Of a stretch of DNA of 64,000 nt, positions 44,778 through 54,915 are shown in pieces. A model generated the notes under the pieces. It was not told where the DNA came from, made no database searches, and worked only from the letters and a program-made list of their open reading frames with translations. Position numbers and translations under genes: made by a program. The stretch lies in NCBI GenBank assembly GCA_015069615.1, contig SVIF01000006.1:1-64000 (forward strand), read 5' to 3'. How positions within the stretch are numbered: the stretch's first letter is position 1; each line of letters begins with the position of its first letter. This DNA comes from Clostridiales bacterium (GTDB taxonomy: Bacteria > Bacillota > Clostridia > Christensenellales > Borkfalkiaceae).

Positions 44778-46172
44778 TTAGGCAATTCCCCCCAAAAGCT
44801 GCATTGCGATAAAGCAATAGATTAAAAGGGAAAGAACGTCAACGATTGTGGTAATAAAGGGATTTGCAACTACTGCGGGGTCTAAATGGCAAACTTTTGC
44901 AAGTAGGGGAAGGATGCAACCAACAAGCTTTGCTAAAATGATCGTTGCAAGCATGGTAAGGCAAATTACAAGGGCAATTAGCATTCCATTATCTATGGTG
45001 TGGAGTTTATCAATTAAAAGTAATTTTCCAAAACACGCAACACTGATGGTAATGCCAAGTAGTAGTGAAACGCGTAATTCCTTCCAAATTACCTTTAATG
45101 CGTCTCTAAATTCTACTTCGCCAAGGGCAATACTGCGAATAATTGTTACAGATGCTTGGCTGCCGGCGTTTCCGCCCGTTCCCATGATCATGGGGATGCA
45201 TGCGGTAAGTGTAATAGAAACGGCAAGCGTTGTTTCGTAACTGCTGATAATCATTCCGGTAAAAGTGGCGGAAATCATTAAAATTAATAGCCAGGGCACG
45301 CGATTTTTAAATAAACTCCAAATAGAAGTTTTTAAATAGGGCGTATCCGTGGGGGAGGTACCAGCAAGTTTTAGGAAGTCTTCTTCGTTTTCGTCCTGAA
45401 TAACTTCAATTGCGTCGTCGTAGGTGATAATACCTACAAGGCGCTCTTCTTGATCGAGTACCGGAAGGGCCATAAACCCGTATTTACCAAGCGTTTGGGC
45501 GGCTTCTTCTTTATCAGTAAGCGTGTTTACGGAAACAACGTTTGTTTCCATTAGGTCTGAAATTAGGGTGTTTTGGTCTGCAAGAAGAAGGTTTTTGACT
45601 GTGCAAAGTCCTAAAAGTTTGCTGCCGCTATCAACAACGTAGCAGTTGTAGATGGTTTCTTTATCAATGCCTACTTTTCTAATACGGGCAAATGCCTCTG
45701 CTACCGTCATGGTTTCCCGAAGACTAACGTACTCAATGGTCATAACGCTTCCTGCGCTATCATCGGGATATTTCAAAATTTTATTGATCATAATCCTCAT
45801 TTCGGGGGAGGATTGGCGCATAATTCTGCGAACTACGTTGGCGGGCATCTCTTCAATGATGTCAACCGTATCGTCTAAGAAGATGTTTTGTAACACTTCT
45901 TCTAATTCTTTATCGCTAAATGCTTGAATTAGTAGTTCTTGCGTGTCGCTATCCATTTCAACGAAAACGTCTGCGGCCAGTTCTTTGGATAGTAGGCGGA
46001 AGGCAATTAAAAAGTCTTCTTTATTTACGTCATGTTGAATTTCGTGTAAAAGCTCTGCAAGGTCGGGTGGTAGTAGTTCGGATAGCGTTTCTTTGATTGT
46101 TTGATATTTTTTTGCAACGATTAGTTCGGTAATTTGTTCAACCAAATTTTCTTTTTCTTCTAAAAATTCCAT
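44778..46172 (-). CDS. mgtE: Magnesium transporter MgtE
   Basis: Mg2+ channel of 464 residues. The N-terminal cytosolic superhelix is about 1-130, tandem CBS domains are about 135-255 (MTIEYVSLRETMTVAEAF, GIITYDDAIEVI), and five membrane helices fill about 285-464 with the conserved pore segment MGTGGNAGSQASVTIIRSIALGE. The cytosolic parts sense Mg2+ and close the channel. AGGAGG precedes the ATG. Expression is under an M-box riboswitch, so the gene is controlled by Mg2+ at both RNA and protein levels. Confidence 0.95.
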   Translation of the reverse strand: MEFLEEKENLVEQITELIVAKKYQTIKETLSELLPPDLAELLHEIQHDVNKEDFLIAFRLLSKELAADVFVEMDSDTQELLIQAFSDKELEEVLQNIFLDDTVDIIEEMPANVVRRIMRQSSPEMRIMINKILKYPDDSAGSVMTIEYVSLRETMTVAEAFARIRKVGIDKETIYNCYVVDSGSKLLGLCTVKNLLLADQNTLISDLMETNVVSVNTLTDKEEAAQTLGKYGFMALPVLDQEERLVGIITYDDAIEVIQDENEEDFLKLAGTSPTDTPYLKTSIWSLFKNRVPWLLILMISATFTGMIISSYETTLAVSITLTACIPMIMGTGGNAGSQASVTIIRSIALGEVEFRDALKVIWKELRVSLLLGITISVACFGKLLLIDKLHTIDNGMLIALVICLTMLATIILAKLVGCILPLLAKVCHLDPAVVANPFITTIVDVLSLLIYCFIAMQLLGGIA

Positions 46173-46245
46173 TGTTTCGGCCTCCTATCTTGTTTTTTTG
46201 GGGAAGGCCCGCGCGCTAAATTTTGTGGGAAACGTAATAATCCGA

Positions 46246-46320
46246 TTAGTGGATAATGCGCTTCCCGGTGCTTCGGTGCGGCGAGCTGGTGTTTTTTAAA
46301 TTATTACTGCCTTCTTCCAT
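46246..46320 (-). CDS. Possible 24-residue leader peptide between M-box and mgtE
   Basis: AAAAAAGGAG stands 10 bases before ATG at 46320. The frame (MEEGSNNLKN, then Ser/His/Arg-rich to IIH) ends at TAA 46246, 74 bases before mgtE. It is downstream of the riboswitch terminator, so it is transcribed only when Mg2+ is low. A second, translation-based control like that of mgtL in enterobacteria is conceivable, but conservation is untested. Confidence 0.35.
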   Translation of the reverse strand: MEEGSNNLKNTSSPHRSTGKRIIH

Positions 46321-46349
46321 GAAAACGCATCTCCTTTTTTGTATTTTAT

Positions 46350-46380
46350 AAAGAAAACCCTGCCAAATTGCTCGGCAGGG
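46350..46380 (-). terminator. Terminator of the M-box riboswitch
   Basis: On the minus strand CCCTGCC pairs with GGCAGGG (46358-46380) around a 9-base loop, followed by TTTTCTTT. It is the switching element that stops transcription when the aptamer binds Mg2+. Confidence 0.85.
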
Positions 46381-46394
46381 AAAAATACGCGCGT

Positions 46395-46550
46395 ATAATA
46401 CCATCCGAGCTTTAGCTTCGCCGGGCGGTGTAGTTGCGTTAAACAGGGCCTTGAATCGACCGAGTCTGTTGACCGTAATAAGCGTGTCTCCACAATTATT
46501 CGGCAGCAACCCATATCCCGAGCGGTAGCCTTACCTACTGGAATTATTCT
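46395..46550 (-). promoter_or_regulatory. M-box (ykoK leader) Mg2+ riboswitch
   Basis: On the minus strand, the conserved blocks appear in order: AGGTAAGGCTACC, GGGATATGGGTTGCTGCCG, GTGGAGACACGC, GGTCAACAGACTCGG and GCTAAAGCTC. These match the M-box aptamer, whose blocks I recall as AGGTGAGGCTCCT, GGATATAGGCCACTGCC, TCGAGAGACGCC, GGTCAACAG and GCTAAAGCTC. It lies 5' of mgtE with a terminator between, as expected for an OFF switch. Confidence 0.92.
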
Positions 46551-46561
46551 TCACGTATCCT

Positions 46562-46590
46562 ATTATAATCCGTTTCGTAGAGTTTGTCAA
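46562..46590 (-). promoter_or_regulatory. Sigma-A promoter of the M-box-mgtE transcript
   Basis: On the minus strand TTGACA (46590-46585), 17-base spacer, TATAAT (46567-46562). The predicted start is just upstream of the aptamer. Confidence 0.88.
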
Positions 46591-46639
46591 CGAAAAAAGA
46601 ATTTTTTTTCTAATAACAGCGTTTTTTTTCGTAAAAAAA

Positions 46640-48859
46640 TTAAAAGATGTAAGGGATTGTGATTTTGTTTGAATAAACTGCCGTGTTATTTGTCTGGTTC
46701 TTATTGTCTTGGGTATTTTTCTGTATAAAATACCGATAAGTTTTGCCTGGGGTTACGTTCTTGTCTGTAAAGGTGAAATTCTCCGTTTTTTCAAGGTGGC
46801 ACAGCTGTGTTGTTTTGGGGGGAGTGTTTTGTGCTATTTCTTCTCTAGATAGGGTAAAATTCCCGCTTTCTTTTACACATAGTACTATGCAAACATTGAA
46901 ATTATCAATTTTCACCCCTAAAAACGCTGCTTTTACCCCTTTTTTATCTTCCTTGTATTCGGCAGGAATGCGATTTTTCTTATAATAGCTGAACAACTTA
47001 TTGCTTTCAGTGTCCGTTTCGTTTATTGCAAATTCCTTTAGGTCGTTTTCATAACTGTATTTATGAAGGGCAATTTTTTCTATCCCGTCGGGCGGTTTTT
47101 GTAAGCCTTCCACGTTTCTTATTTTAGGTAGCTCTTGCCAAATTTCCATTGAAAGGGTAGCGGGAAGGTTCCCCCCCGAAACGGAATTGTCCATTTCGCC
47201 TTCTACTGATCCAAACCACACGCCTAAAACGTATTTTTCTGTGTAAGATATGGTATACGCGTCTGTATTTCCGGTTTCCGTTCCCACGGTTCCCGTTTTT
47301 GCTGCTGTTTCAAAGGGTAGATAGGATAACTTTTTTGCGGTACCGCTTTTTACGCTTTCTTTTAGCATATCTGTAAGCAAAAAGGTGGTTTCTTCGCTAA
47401 AGACACGTGTTTTTGTACTGTTTTTTATATAAATAGGCGTTGAATCAGCAAGAATTTTTTGCACAAACGTGCATTTTTCGTGCTCACCACCTTTCGCAAT
47501 TGTTCCATACGCGTTTGTGATATCCATTAATGAAATACCATTTTGTGTTGCGCCCAACGCCAGGGGGAGGGAGTTGTCCTTTTCGGTCATAGAAAATCCA
47601 AGGCTTTGTAAAGTATTCCTTGCGATTTTTACGCCGATTCCGTCTAAAATTTTAACAGCTGGAACGTTTAAGCTGTGCGCTAATGCATATTTTGCGCTTA
47701 CGTACCCGTGATATCGGTTTTTGTAGTTGTGTGGAGTGTATCCGGAATAAGAAATTGGTTTGTCTAAAATTAAGGTGGATTCGTCTATATAGTCTTGTTC
47801 TATTGCGGGACCGTAAACGGCTAAAGGTTTTAACGTGGAACCGCTTTGGCGGTATGCAATTCCGGTTGTGGATCGGAAAGCGGATACCAAATTAAGCTCA
47901 TTATTTACTAAAATGGATGTAAAATTTGCATTTTTTGGCATGGAAAAGGTAAGTTCGTCTAATATCTTTTGTGCGCCAGTGTCTAACCCGGTATAAATGG
48001 TGATGGTGTTTCCGTAAGAAAACAAAGGAAAGGGAAGTGCCTTTTCTACTTCGTTCATCACTTCTTTTAAATAATCCTTTGCATATGTTTTGCTTTCATA
48101 TATAACCTTTAAAGGTTCCTTTTTTGATGTTAAATATGTTTTTTCGTCTATATATCCTTGTGTGTACATTGTTTTTAACACCAAATTTCTTCTTTCTTTG
48201 CAACGTTCTATATTAGTGATTGGGGAATAGTGGCTAGGTGCTTTTACAATTGCTGCAAGGGTTGCACATTCTGCAACGGACAATTCCATCGGTTCTTTTG
48301 CAAAATACCGGCGACTTGCCGTTTTTACTCCATAGCAATTTTCCCCAAAATAAATATGGTTTAGATACATGGTTAATATTTCATTTTTGCTGTACTTTTT
48401 TTCAACTAAAAGTGCAAGTTTTATTTCTGACAACTTACGTTTCATTGTTTTTTTGCTATTTAAATGTGTGTTTTTAATTAATTGTTGCGTAATTGTGGAA
48501 GCCCCCTCCTTATACGCTCCGCTCTTTATATTCTTAAATAAAGCGCCTACAATTCTTTTTGTGTCAATACCGTTATGCGAGTAAAAACGCTTGTCTTCAA
48601 TAGCCACAAATGCATTTTTTAAAGTAATGGGAATTTCATTTTCTGAAATTTTTTCGTGGACGTTTAAAAAGGAAGAATCAATTTCTTTGCCAAAGGCATC
48701 GCAAAATACGATTTTTTGTGTGGATAACTGTAATTTTTCGATAGAAAGTTTGGCGTCTTTGGTTAAATGATAGCAGTATATTCCGATACCTAAAGTTAAA
48801 ATTAGTAATATTAAAAAGGAAAATATTGCCAGTTTTGTTATAATCTTTATAAATTTCAT
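46640..48859 (-). CDS. Class A penicillin-binding protein (PBP1A type)
   Basis: A 739-residue bifunctional glycan polymerase and transpeptidase anchored by an N-terminal helix (about 7-30). The GT51 part has EDKRFYSHNGID and GASTITQQLIKN. The transpeptidase part has the active-site serine in SGSTLKPL, the SxN triad as HSLNVPA, and KTGTVG. The C-terminal 130 residues after the transpeptidase include a fibronectin-III-like segment. It is transcribed away from miaB. A second class A enzyme elsewhere is possible. Confidence 0.93.
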   Translation of the reverse strand: MKFIKIITKLAIFSFLILLILTLGIGIYCYHLTKDAKLSIEKLQLSTQKIVFCDAFGKEIDSSFLNVHEKISENEIPITLKNAFVAIEDKRFYSHNGIDTKRIVGALFKNIKSGAYKEGASTITQQLIKNTHLNSKKTMKRKLSEIKLALLVEKKYSKNEILTMYLNHIYFGENCYGVKTASRRYFAKEPMELSVAECATLAAIVKAPSHYSPITNIERCKERRNLVLKTMYTQGYIDEKTYLTSKKEPLKVIYESKTYAKDYLKEVMNEVEKALPFPLFSYGNTITIYTGLDTGAQKILDELTFSMPKNANFTSILVNNELNLVSAFRSTTGIAYRQSGSTLKPLAVYGPAIEQDYIDESTLILDKPISYSGYTPHNYKNRYHGYVSAKYALAHSLNVPAVKILDGIGVKIARNTLQSLGFSMTEKDNSLPLALGATQNGISLMDITNAYGTIAKGGEHEKCTFVQKILADSTPIYIKNSTKTRVFSEETTFLLTDMLKESVKSGTAKKLSYLPFETAAKTGTVGTETGNTDAYTISYTEKYVLGVWFGSVEGEMDNSVSGGNLPATLSMEIWQELPKIRNVEGLQKPPDGIEKIALHKYSYENDLKEFAINETDTESNKLFSYYKKNRIPAEYKEDKKGVKAAFLGVKIDNFNVCIVLCVKESGNFTLSREEIAQNTPPKTTQLCHLEKTENFTFTDKNVTPGKTYRYFIQKNTQDNKNQTNNTAVYSNKITIPYIF

Positions 48860-48907
48860 TTTTTTTACCGTTTATAAATAGTATTTATAAAAAATTCGGC
48901 ATTATAC

Positions 48908-48936
48908 TTGCAAAACTGCCGAAAAAACTGTATAAT
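48908..48936 (+). promoter_or_regulatory. Sigma-A promoter of the miaB-mutSL-miaA unit
   Basis: TTGCAA (48908-48913), 17-base spacer, TATAAT (48931-48936), 31 bases before ATG 48967. Confidence 0.82.
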
Positions 48937-48966
48937 AGTGTTGAAGTTTAAATGGGGAAGTATACA

Positions 48967-50322
48967 ATGGCAACACAAAAAACCTATCATATTGTTACAT
49001 ATGGTTGTCAAATGAATATCCATGAATCCGAAAAACTTGCAGGGATAGCGGAAAAACTGGGTTTTATTCACACCGAAACTGTAGAAAATGCGGATTTAGT
49101 GGTTTTTAATACCTGTTGTATTCGCGAAAATGCCGAGCATCGCGCAGCAGGGAATATCGGCGCGTTAAAACAAATTAAGCGTAAAAATAAGAATATGATT
49201 ATAGCCGTTTGCGGTTGTTTAACGCAACAAAAGGGCACGGCTGAAGATTTCGCAAAAAAATTTCCGTTTGTTGATATTTTCTTTGGCACGCATAACGTTG
49301 AAGAATTTGAAACTTTGTTGTTGAACCGTCTCAATGGAAAAAAACGGCAAATTTCCCTTTGGGAAAAGGAAGGAAATGTAAACGAAACGCTACCCAAAAA
49401 ACGTACCAGTTATCCTAACGCGTGGGTAAACGTGATGTACGGGTGCAATAATTTTTGTACCTATTGTATCGTTCCTTACGTTCGGGGTAGGGAGCGTAGC
49501 AGAAAAATGCAGGACGTTGTGAATGAAGTCCGCGGGCTTGTGTTAGAAGGGTATAAAGAAATTACATTACTTGGGCAAAACGTAAACTCATATGGTAAGG
49601 ATTTGGGTGATGATACCAATTTTGCATCTTTAATTCGTGCTTTGGGTGAAATTAAGGGTGATTACTGGATTCGTTTTATGACCAGCCACCCCAAGGATTT
49701 ATCCGAAGATTTGGTGATAGCAATGAAGGAAAACCCTCACGTTTGTCATTCGCTTCACCTTCCCGTACAGGCTGGTTCAAATGCGGTTTTACACGCAATG
49801 AATCGTAAATATACGGCAGAAGACTACTTAAATAAAATTCAAATGCTAAGAAAGCATATACCCGATTGTTCGGTTACTTCGGACTTAATGGTTGGATTTC
49901 CCGGTGAAACAGAAGAGGATTTTGTGGATACAATGAAACTTGTTTCTTCCGTCCGCTACCTTAATGCCTTTACCTTTGTATACAGTAGAAGAAAGGGAAC
50001 GGTTGCAGATAAAATGGACTGTCAAGTGCCCGAAGAAACAAAAAAAGACCGTATTATGCGTCTAATTTCTTTGCAAAACGATATTACGCGCGAAATTAGT
50101 GCGGAATATCAAGGTAAGGAAACCGTAATTCTTTGCGAAGATTACGATGAGAAAAAACAGTTATACTTGGGTAGAAATCAATATGGACTTATGGTTTATT
50201 TTGCTTGGAGGCAAGAATCCATACCTGTTGGTAAATTTTTAAGAGTAAAAATTACCGAAGTGGGGGGAATTTCCCTTTACGGTGAAGTTTTGGAGGAAAC
50301 ACAATGGCTCTCTCACCAATGA
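48967..50322 (+). CDS. miaB: tRNA-2-methylthio-N6-dimethylallyladenosine synthase
   Basis: Radical SAM methylthiotransferase that converts i6A37 of tRNA to ms2i6A. The 451-residue protein has the MTTase N-terminal domain with three cluster cysteines (TYGCQMNIHE, NTCCIREN, VCGCLTQQ), the radical SAM motif CNNFCTYCIVP, and a C-terminal TRAM domain. ATG 48967 has GGGGAAG upstream; ATG 48952 has no site. It overlaps mutS by 19 bases. The substrate i6A is made by miaA in the same operon. Confidence 0.95.
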   Translation: MATQKTYHIVTYGCQMNIHESEKLAGIAEKLGFIHTETVENADLVVFNTCCIRENAEHRAAGNIGALKQIKRKNKNMIIAVCGCLTQQKGTAEDFAKKFPFVDIFFGTHNVEEFETLLLNRLNGKKRQISLWEKEGNVNETLPKKRTSYPNAWVNVMYGCNNFCTYCIVPYVRGRERSRKMQDVVNEVRGLVLEGYKEITLLGQNVNSYGKDLGDDTNFASLIRALGEIKGDYWIRFMTSHPKDLSEDLVIAMKENPHVCHSLHLPVQAGSNAVLHAMNRKYTAEDYLNKIQMLRKHIPDCSVTSDLMVGFPGETEEDFVDTMKLVSSVRYLNAFTFVYSRRKGTVADKMDCQVPEETKKDRIMRLISLQNDITREISAEYQGKETVILCEDYDEKKQLYLGRNQYGLMVYFAWRQESIPVGKFLRVKITEVGGISLYGEVLEETQWLSHQ

Positions 50323-52901
50323 TGCGCCATCATCAAGCGGTTAAAGAAGAATACCCCGATTGTATTGTTTTTTATCGTCTTGGCGACTTTTATGAAATGT
50401 TTTTTGAGGACGCAATCACAGCGTCTGCCATTTTGGATTTAACCCTTACGGGGCGAGATTGTGGTTTAGAAGAGCGTGCGCCTATGTGTGGCGTTCCCTA
50501 CCATGCGGCAGAAGGGTATATTGCAAAACTAGTCCAAGCGGGTAAAAAAGTTGCGGTATGTGAACAGCTTAGCGACCCGGCAACAACCAAAGGAATGGTA
50601 GAGCGTGGGGTTGTTCGCGTAGTTTCTGCAGGAACTTTAACGGACGACACACAACTGAATGAAAAAGAAAACAACTTTATTTCCATGGTTTTCGGGGATG
50701 ATAAGGGGGTTGGGCTTGCTTGGGCAGATATCACTACGGGTGAATTTTTTGCAACCGAATTTCATGGGGAAGACTGTATTTACGATGTAATAGATCGTTT
50801 AACCCGCTTAAACCCTGCGGAAATTTTTGCAAATTACACCATTTGTAATACCGTTGCAGACCTGCCCGCGGTAAAACATCACGTTCTACCTAATTTTCAA
50901 ACTTATCGTGATGCACAGTTTTCCTTTTCAAAAACAGAAGCTAAATTAAAAAAGCAATTTGAAGTGCTTTCCCTTTCTGGAATGATTCCCGAAGGGAATG
51001 CGCATGCGGTTATGGCGGCGGGCGCGCTCGTCTTTTTATTAGAAGAAACCCAAAAACGCGAACTTAAAAATCTTCGTGAAGTGTATTTTGAAGAAAAGGG
51101 AGATGGTTTAGTATTAGACTATAACGCAATTCGCAATTTGGAATTAATTCAAACCATGCGGGACGGAAAGCGTTACGGCTCCGTTTTATGGCTATTAGAT
51201 AAAACTAAAACGGGGATGGGGGCAAGAAAACTTGCTTCTTGGCTTACAAAACCTTTAAATGACGTTGCAGAAATTGAGCTTCGTCAAAGTGGGGTAGAAG
51301 AACTTACAAAATCCACCTTAATGCGTCAAGGCATGGCAGAACTTCTATCTTCTGTTAAAGATCTTTCTCGTCTTTCGGGTAGGGTTGCAAACAACAACAT
51401 TTCCCCAAGAGATGCGTTAGCTCTTGGAAAATCCCTTTCCGTTTTACCCAGTTTAAAATTTCAGCTTGCCACAATGCAAAGCCCCGCAATGGCGCAGATT
51501 TCAGCAAGTTTATGCGATCTTGGGCATGTTGAACATTTATTGCTTTCTGCAATTGATCCCGAAAATACGCCTACCGTAGTTTCGGGCGGTGGGTTTATTG
51601 CAAACGGTTTTTCAAAGGAGTTAGATGAGCTGAAAGACGTTTCTAAGAACGGAAAAACCCTTTTAGATGAATTAGAACGTCGTGAACGCGAAAAAACAGG
51701 GATTAAGAATCTAAAAATTGCATATAACCGCGTGTTTGGCTATTATTTGGAAGTAACCAATTCGTATAAAGAATTGGTGCCTTATTACTATCAACGAAAG
51801 CAAACTACAGTGAATGCCGAACGCTATATTACCGAAGATTTAAAGATTTTAGAAGATAAAATTTTAAGTGCCCAAGATAAATCTATCACGCTTGAAATTA
51901 CACTCTTTGAAGAGATAAAAAAGACTCTTTTACAAAATTTACCCGCAATCAATCGCGTTGCAGAAGCTTTGGCAACTTTAGATTGTTTACTTTCTTTAGC
52001 GACTGTTGCAAAAGAAAATCGCTACGTTAAGCCTGAAATTTTACCACAAGGGGAGGAGTTGTCTATCGTTGGGGGTAGGCACCCCGTTGTAGAGGCGGTA
52101 TCTAAAGACCCGTTCGTGGCAAACGATACGTATTTAAATGCGGATAAGGATCGAACAATGATTATTACCGGCCCTAACATGGCGGGGAAAAGCACGTATA
52201 TGCGCCAAGTTGCCTTAATTGCGATTCTTGCACATATGGGCAGTTTTGTACCTGCTAAGGTTGCTAAAATTCCTATTTTGGATAAAGTCTATACGCGTGT
52301 AGGGGCAAGTGATAATCTGATTTTGGACCAAAGTACTTTTATGGTAGAAATGAGTGAAGTTGCTGCAATTCTACGTGGAAGTACGCAAAATAGCTTGCTG
52401 ATTTTGGATGAGGTTGGGCGTGGAACCAGCACGTATGACGGGTTAAGTATTGCTTGGGCGGTTGTGGAACATATCACCAAGTTTATCCGCGCAAAAACCC
52501 TTTTTGCAACCCATTACCATGAGCTTACCGAAATTGAAGGCGCGTTAGATGGGGTTAAAAATTATAAAATTACCGTTAAGGAAATGAATCAAACGGTTGT
52601 ATTTCTTCGTAAAATTGCCCGTGGCGGGGCAAACAAAAGCTTTGGTGTGGAAGTTGCTTCTCTTGCAGGGGTTCCGCAAGAAGTTACGAAACGCGCTAAG
52701 GAAATCTTAAAAAGTTTAGAAAAGAATAAGTTAAAAGTGGAAGAATCTTCTACTTGCGTACCCGAAGAAGATGTTTATGGCGTTTCTACGGCACAGCAGG
52801 AGGTGTTAAATGCATTATTAGATACGGATCCTTCGCTGTTAACGCCATTACAAGCGCTTACTTTTTTGGATTCTTTAGTAAGTAAAATAAAATCGGAGTA
52901 G
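50304..52901 (+). CDS. mutS: DNA mismatch repair protein MutS
   Basis: Mismatch-recognition ATPase of 865 residues. The N-terminal mismatch-binding motif is DFYEMFFEDA (Phe-x-Glu). The connector, lever and clamp domains follow, then the ATPase with GPNMAGKSTYMRQ, DEVGRGTSTYDG and ATHYHEL. The end resembles the MutS dimer/tetramer helix. It starts within miaB, with GGAGG upstream. Partners mutL and miaA follow. Confidence 0.96.
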   Translation: MALSPMMRHHQAVKEEYPDCIVFYRLGDFYEMFFEDAITASAILDLTLTGRDCGLEERAPMCGVPYHAAEGYIAKLVQAGKKVAVCEQLSDPATTKGMVERGVVRVVSAGTLTDDTQLNEKENNFISMVFGDDKGVGLAWADITTGEFFATEFHGEDCIYDVIDRLTRLNPAEIFANYTICNTVADLPAVKHHVLPNFQTYRDAQFSFSKTEAKLKKQFEVLSLSGMIPEGNAHAVMAAGALVFLLEETQKRELKNLREVYFEEKGDGLVLDYNAIRNLELIQTMRDGKRYGSVLWLLDKTKTGMGARKLASWLTKPLNDVAEIELRQSGVEELTKSTLMRQGMAELLSSVKDLSRLSGRVANNNISPRDALALGKSLSVLPSLKFQLATMQSPAMAQISASLCDLGHVEHLLLSAIDPENTPTVVSGGGFIANGFSKELDELKDVSKNGKTLLDELERREREKTGIKNLKIAYNRVFGYYLEVTNSYKELVPYYYQRKQTTVNAERYITEDLKILEDKILSAQDKSITLEITLFEEIKKTLLQNLPAINRVAEALATLDCLLSLATVAKENRYVKPEILPQGEELSIVGGRHPVVEAVSKDPFVANDTYLNADKDRTMIITGPNMAGKSTYMRQVALIAILAHMGSFVPAKVAKIPILDKVYTRVGASDNLILDQSTFMVEMSEVAAILRGSTQNSLLILDEVGRGTSTYDGLSIAWAVVEHITKFIRAKTLFATHYHELTEIEGALDGVKNYKITVKEMNQTVVFLRKIARGGANKSFGVEVASLAGVPQEVTKRAKEILKSLEKNKLKVEESSTCVPEEDVYGVSTAQQEVLNALLDTDPSLLTPLQALTFLDSLVSKIKSE

Positions 52902-52905
52902 GAAA

Positions 52906-54906
52906 ATGGGAAAAATTAATTTACTTTCATCCGAAATTTATAACCGAATTTCTGCGGGTGAAGTGGTAGAACGCCCCTATTCGGTGGTAAAGGAGTTGAT
53001 GGAAAACGCGATAGATGCAGGTGCAACGTCCATAACCGTGGAGGTGGAAAACGGTGGAATTTCACTTGTCCGTGTTACTGATGACGGGGAAGGGATGGAT
53101 TCTGCCGATTTGGCACGTGCATTTTTACCACATGCTACCAGTAAAATTAAAAAAGCGGAAGATTTAAACGTGATTCAAACGTTAGGGTTCCGCGGGGAAG
53201 CGTTGCCAAGTATTGGCGCCGTTGCAAAAGTGGAAATTCTTTCTTGCCGAAAAGATGCGGAAAATGGGAATAAAATTCACTGTAACGGTGGGGAACTTTC
53301 TGAAGTGGTTCCGGCTTCCTGTTCGGTTGGGACAACCGTTACGGTGGAAGATCTATTTTATAATACGCCCGCGCGTGCAAAGTTTTTAAAAACGCCCAAA
53401 GGGGAAGAATCGGATATTTCCAATATGGTTTCCCGTTTAATTTTGGCACATCCAAGCGTTGCTTTTACCTATATTGCGGATGGGAAAACGGTATATAGGT
53501 CTTTCGGTGGGAATCCCGAAGAGGCCCTAATTGCGGTATACGGTGTAGATGCCGTTGAAAATTGCTATTACATTGACACGGTAAAGAACGGACTGCATAT
53601 TTACGGATACTTGGGAAAACATTTTTATACAAAATCCAACAGGACCTACCAAACCGTGGTTTTAAACGGCAGATACGTGATCAATCAAACGGTTGCCACT
53701 GCCATACATAATGCATATCAAAATTACTTAATGAAACGGAATTACCCCTTCTACTGCTTGTATATTGATCTTCCCGGGGAATTTGTGGATGTAAACGTGC
53801 ATCCTAATAAAGCAGACGTTCGCTTTGCAAGTAATCAAGTGGTTTACGGCAGTTTATATTCGGTTGTTTCTTCGGTATTAGATGGAACGTCAGCTGCCAT
53901 TGATATTGTAAAAAATTATCCGAAAGAAGATGCTTTCCAAGGGGAAAAGCGTGAAACGGCTACTGTAAAACCTTTGGCGTTTACGGTAGAAGAAAAGGAA
54001 AAATCTGCGCAAGAAGAAATTGTAGTTCCTAAAAAACCCTTAGATAATACGTTGTTTGAAGCACCTAAAAGGGAAGAACCTGCAATCACTTATGCAAAAG
54101 CTGCGGATGGTGGATATGGAGCGTCTTCTGTTTTTGATGCCAATTTGCAAAATTTAATTCCGCCAAAAGGTTTAACTTCTAACGAGAGAGATGCGATTTT
54201 TGCAGAAAATCAACGTTTTTTACGTGAGTTAGATACGAAAAAGCAGGAAACAAAACCTATAGAGCCTAAACAAGAGCAAGTAAATGATTCCGTGTTTGCA
54301 AAAACAGAACAGCCGGCTACTATTTCTGTTTTCTCGCATGCCAATTACGTTGGGCAAGCGTTTAAAACCTATCTGATTTTTGAAATGGAAGGGGTTTTAT
54401 ATTTCGTAGATCAACACGCAGCGCACGAACGCATGATTTACGATAAACTGTTAAAACAAATGAAAGACCAAGCAATTGTGTCGCAACCTATGCTTTTCCC
54501 ATACCATTTAACGGTTAACCCCCAAGAAGAGCGTTTTATTAAAGAAAATTTGGAAGTATTTAATGAATTGGGGATAGAAATTCAAGAATTTGGGCTTAGG
54601 ACTTATCGCGTTTCAGCAGTTCCTGCCGATCTCGTCTCTATGGATTTAGGGCAGTTTTTTGCGCAAACATTGAAAGATGCGGAAGCTCTTAACGGGCTAT
54701 CTTCTACGGATATAAGAAAAGAAAAATTGATGCAAGCTGCGTGCAAATCCGCCATTAAAGCAGGTTTTTCTATCACCGAAAAGGAAATTGATTTAATTGG
54801 GGAAAAATTAAGCCAAAATCCCGGATTAACTTGCCCACACGGTCGTCCTGTGGCGGTAAAAGTTTCAAAAACCGAACTTGAAAAATGGTTTAAGCGGATT
54901 GTATAA
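52906..54906 (+). CDS. mutL: DNA mismatch repair protein MutL
   Basis: GHKL ATPase that links MutS to strand incision, 666 residues. The N-terminal ATP site has ELMENAIDAGA, DDGEGM and GFRGEAL. A long linker (about 330-460) is followed by the C-terminal endonuclease domain with DQHAAHERMIYD, close to the DQHAxxExxxxE metal motif, with Asp in the last position. CPHGRP near the end is the second metal element. Therefore it is probably a nicking MutL, as expected in a genome without Dam-directed MutH. 4 bases after mutS. Confidence 0.95.
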   Translation: MGKINLLSSEIYNRISAGEVVERPYSVVKELMENAIDAGATSITVEVENGGISLVRVTDDGEGMDSADLARAFLPHATSKIKKAEDLNVIQTLGFRGEALPSIGAVAKVEILSCRKDAENGNKIHCNGGELSEVVPASCSVGTTVTVEDLFYNTPARAKFLKTPKGEESDISNMVSRLILAHPSVAFTYIADGKTVYRSFGGNPEEALIAVYGVDAVENCYYIDTVKNGLHIYGYLGKHFYTKSNRTYQTVVLNGRYVINQTVATAIHNAYQNYLMKRNYPFYCLYIDLPGEFVDVNVHPNKADVRFASNQVVYGSLYSVVSSVLDGTSAAIDIVKNYPKEDAFQGEKRETATVKPLAFTVEEKEKSAQEEIVVPKKPLDNTLFEAPKREEPAITYAKAADGGYGASSVFDANLQNLIPPKGLTSNERDAIFAENQRFLRELDTKKQETKPIEPKQEQVNDSVFAKTEQPATISVFSHANYVGQAFKTYLIFEMEGVLYFVDQHAAHERMIYDKLLKQMKDQAIVSQPMLFPYHLTVNPQEERFIKENLEVFNELGIEIQEFGLRTYRVSAVPADLVSMDLGQFFAQTLKDAEALNGLSSTDIRKEKLMQAACKSAIKAGFSITEKEIDLIGEKLSQNPGLTCPHGRPVAVKVSKTELEKWFKRIV

Positions 54907-54915
54907 GGTGTAGTT

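Noticed and set aside
46246-46514. Minus-strand frames of 72-87 codons through the M-box leader
   Set aside because: Their 5' parts coincide with conserved riboswitch sequence and carry no ribosome site; only the last 24 codons have one and are reported separately.
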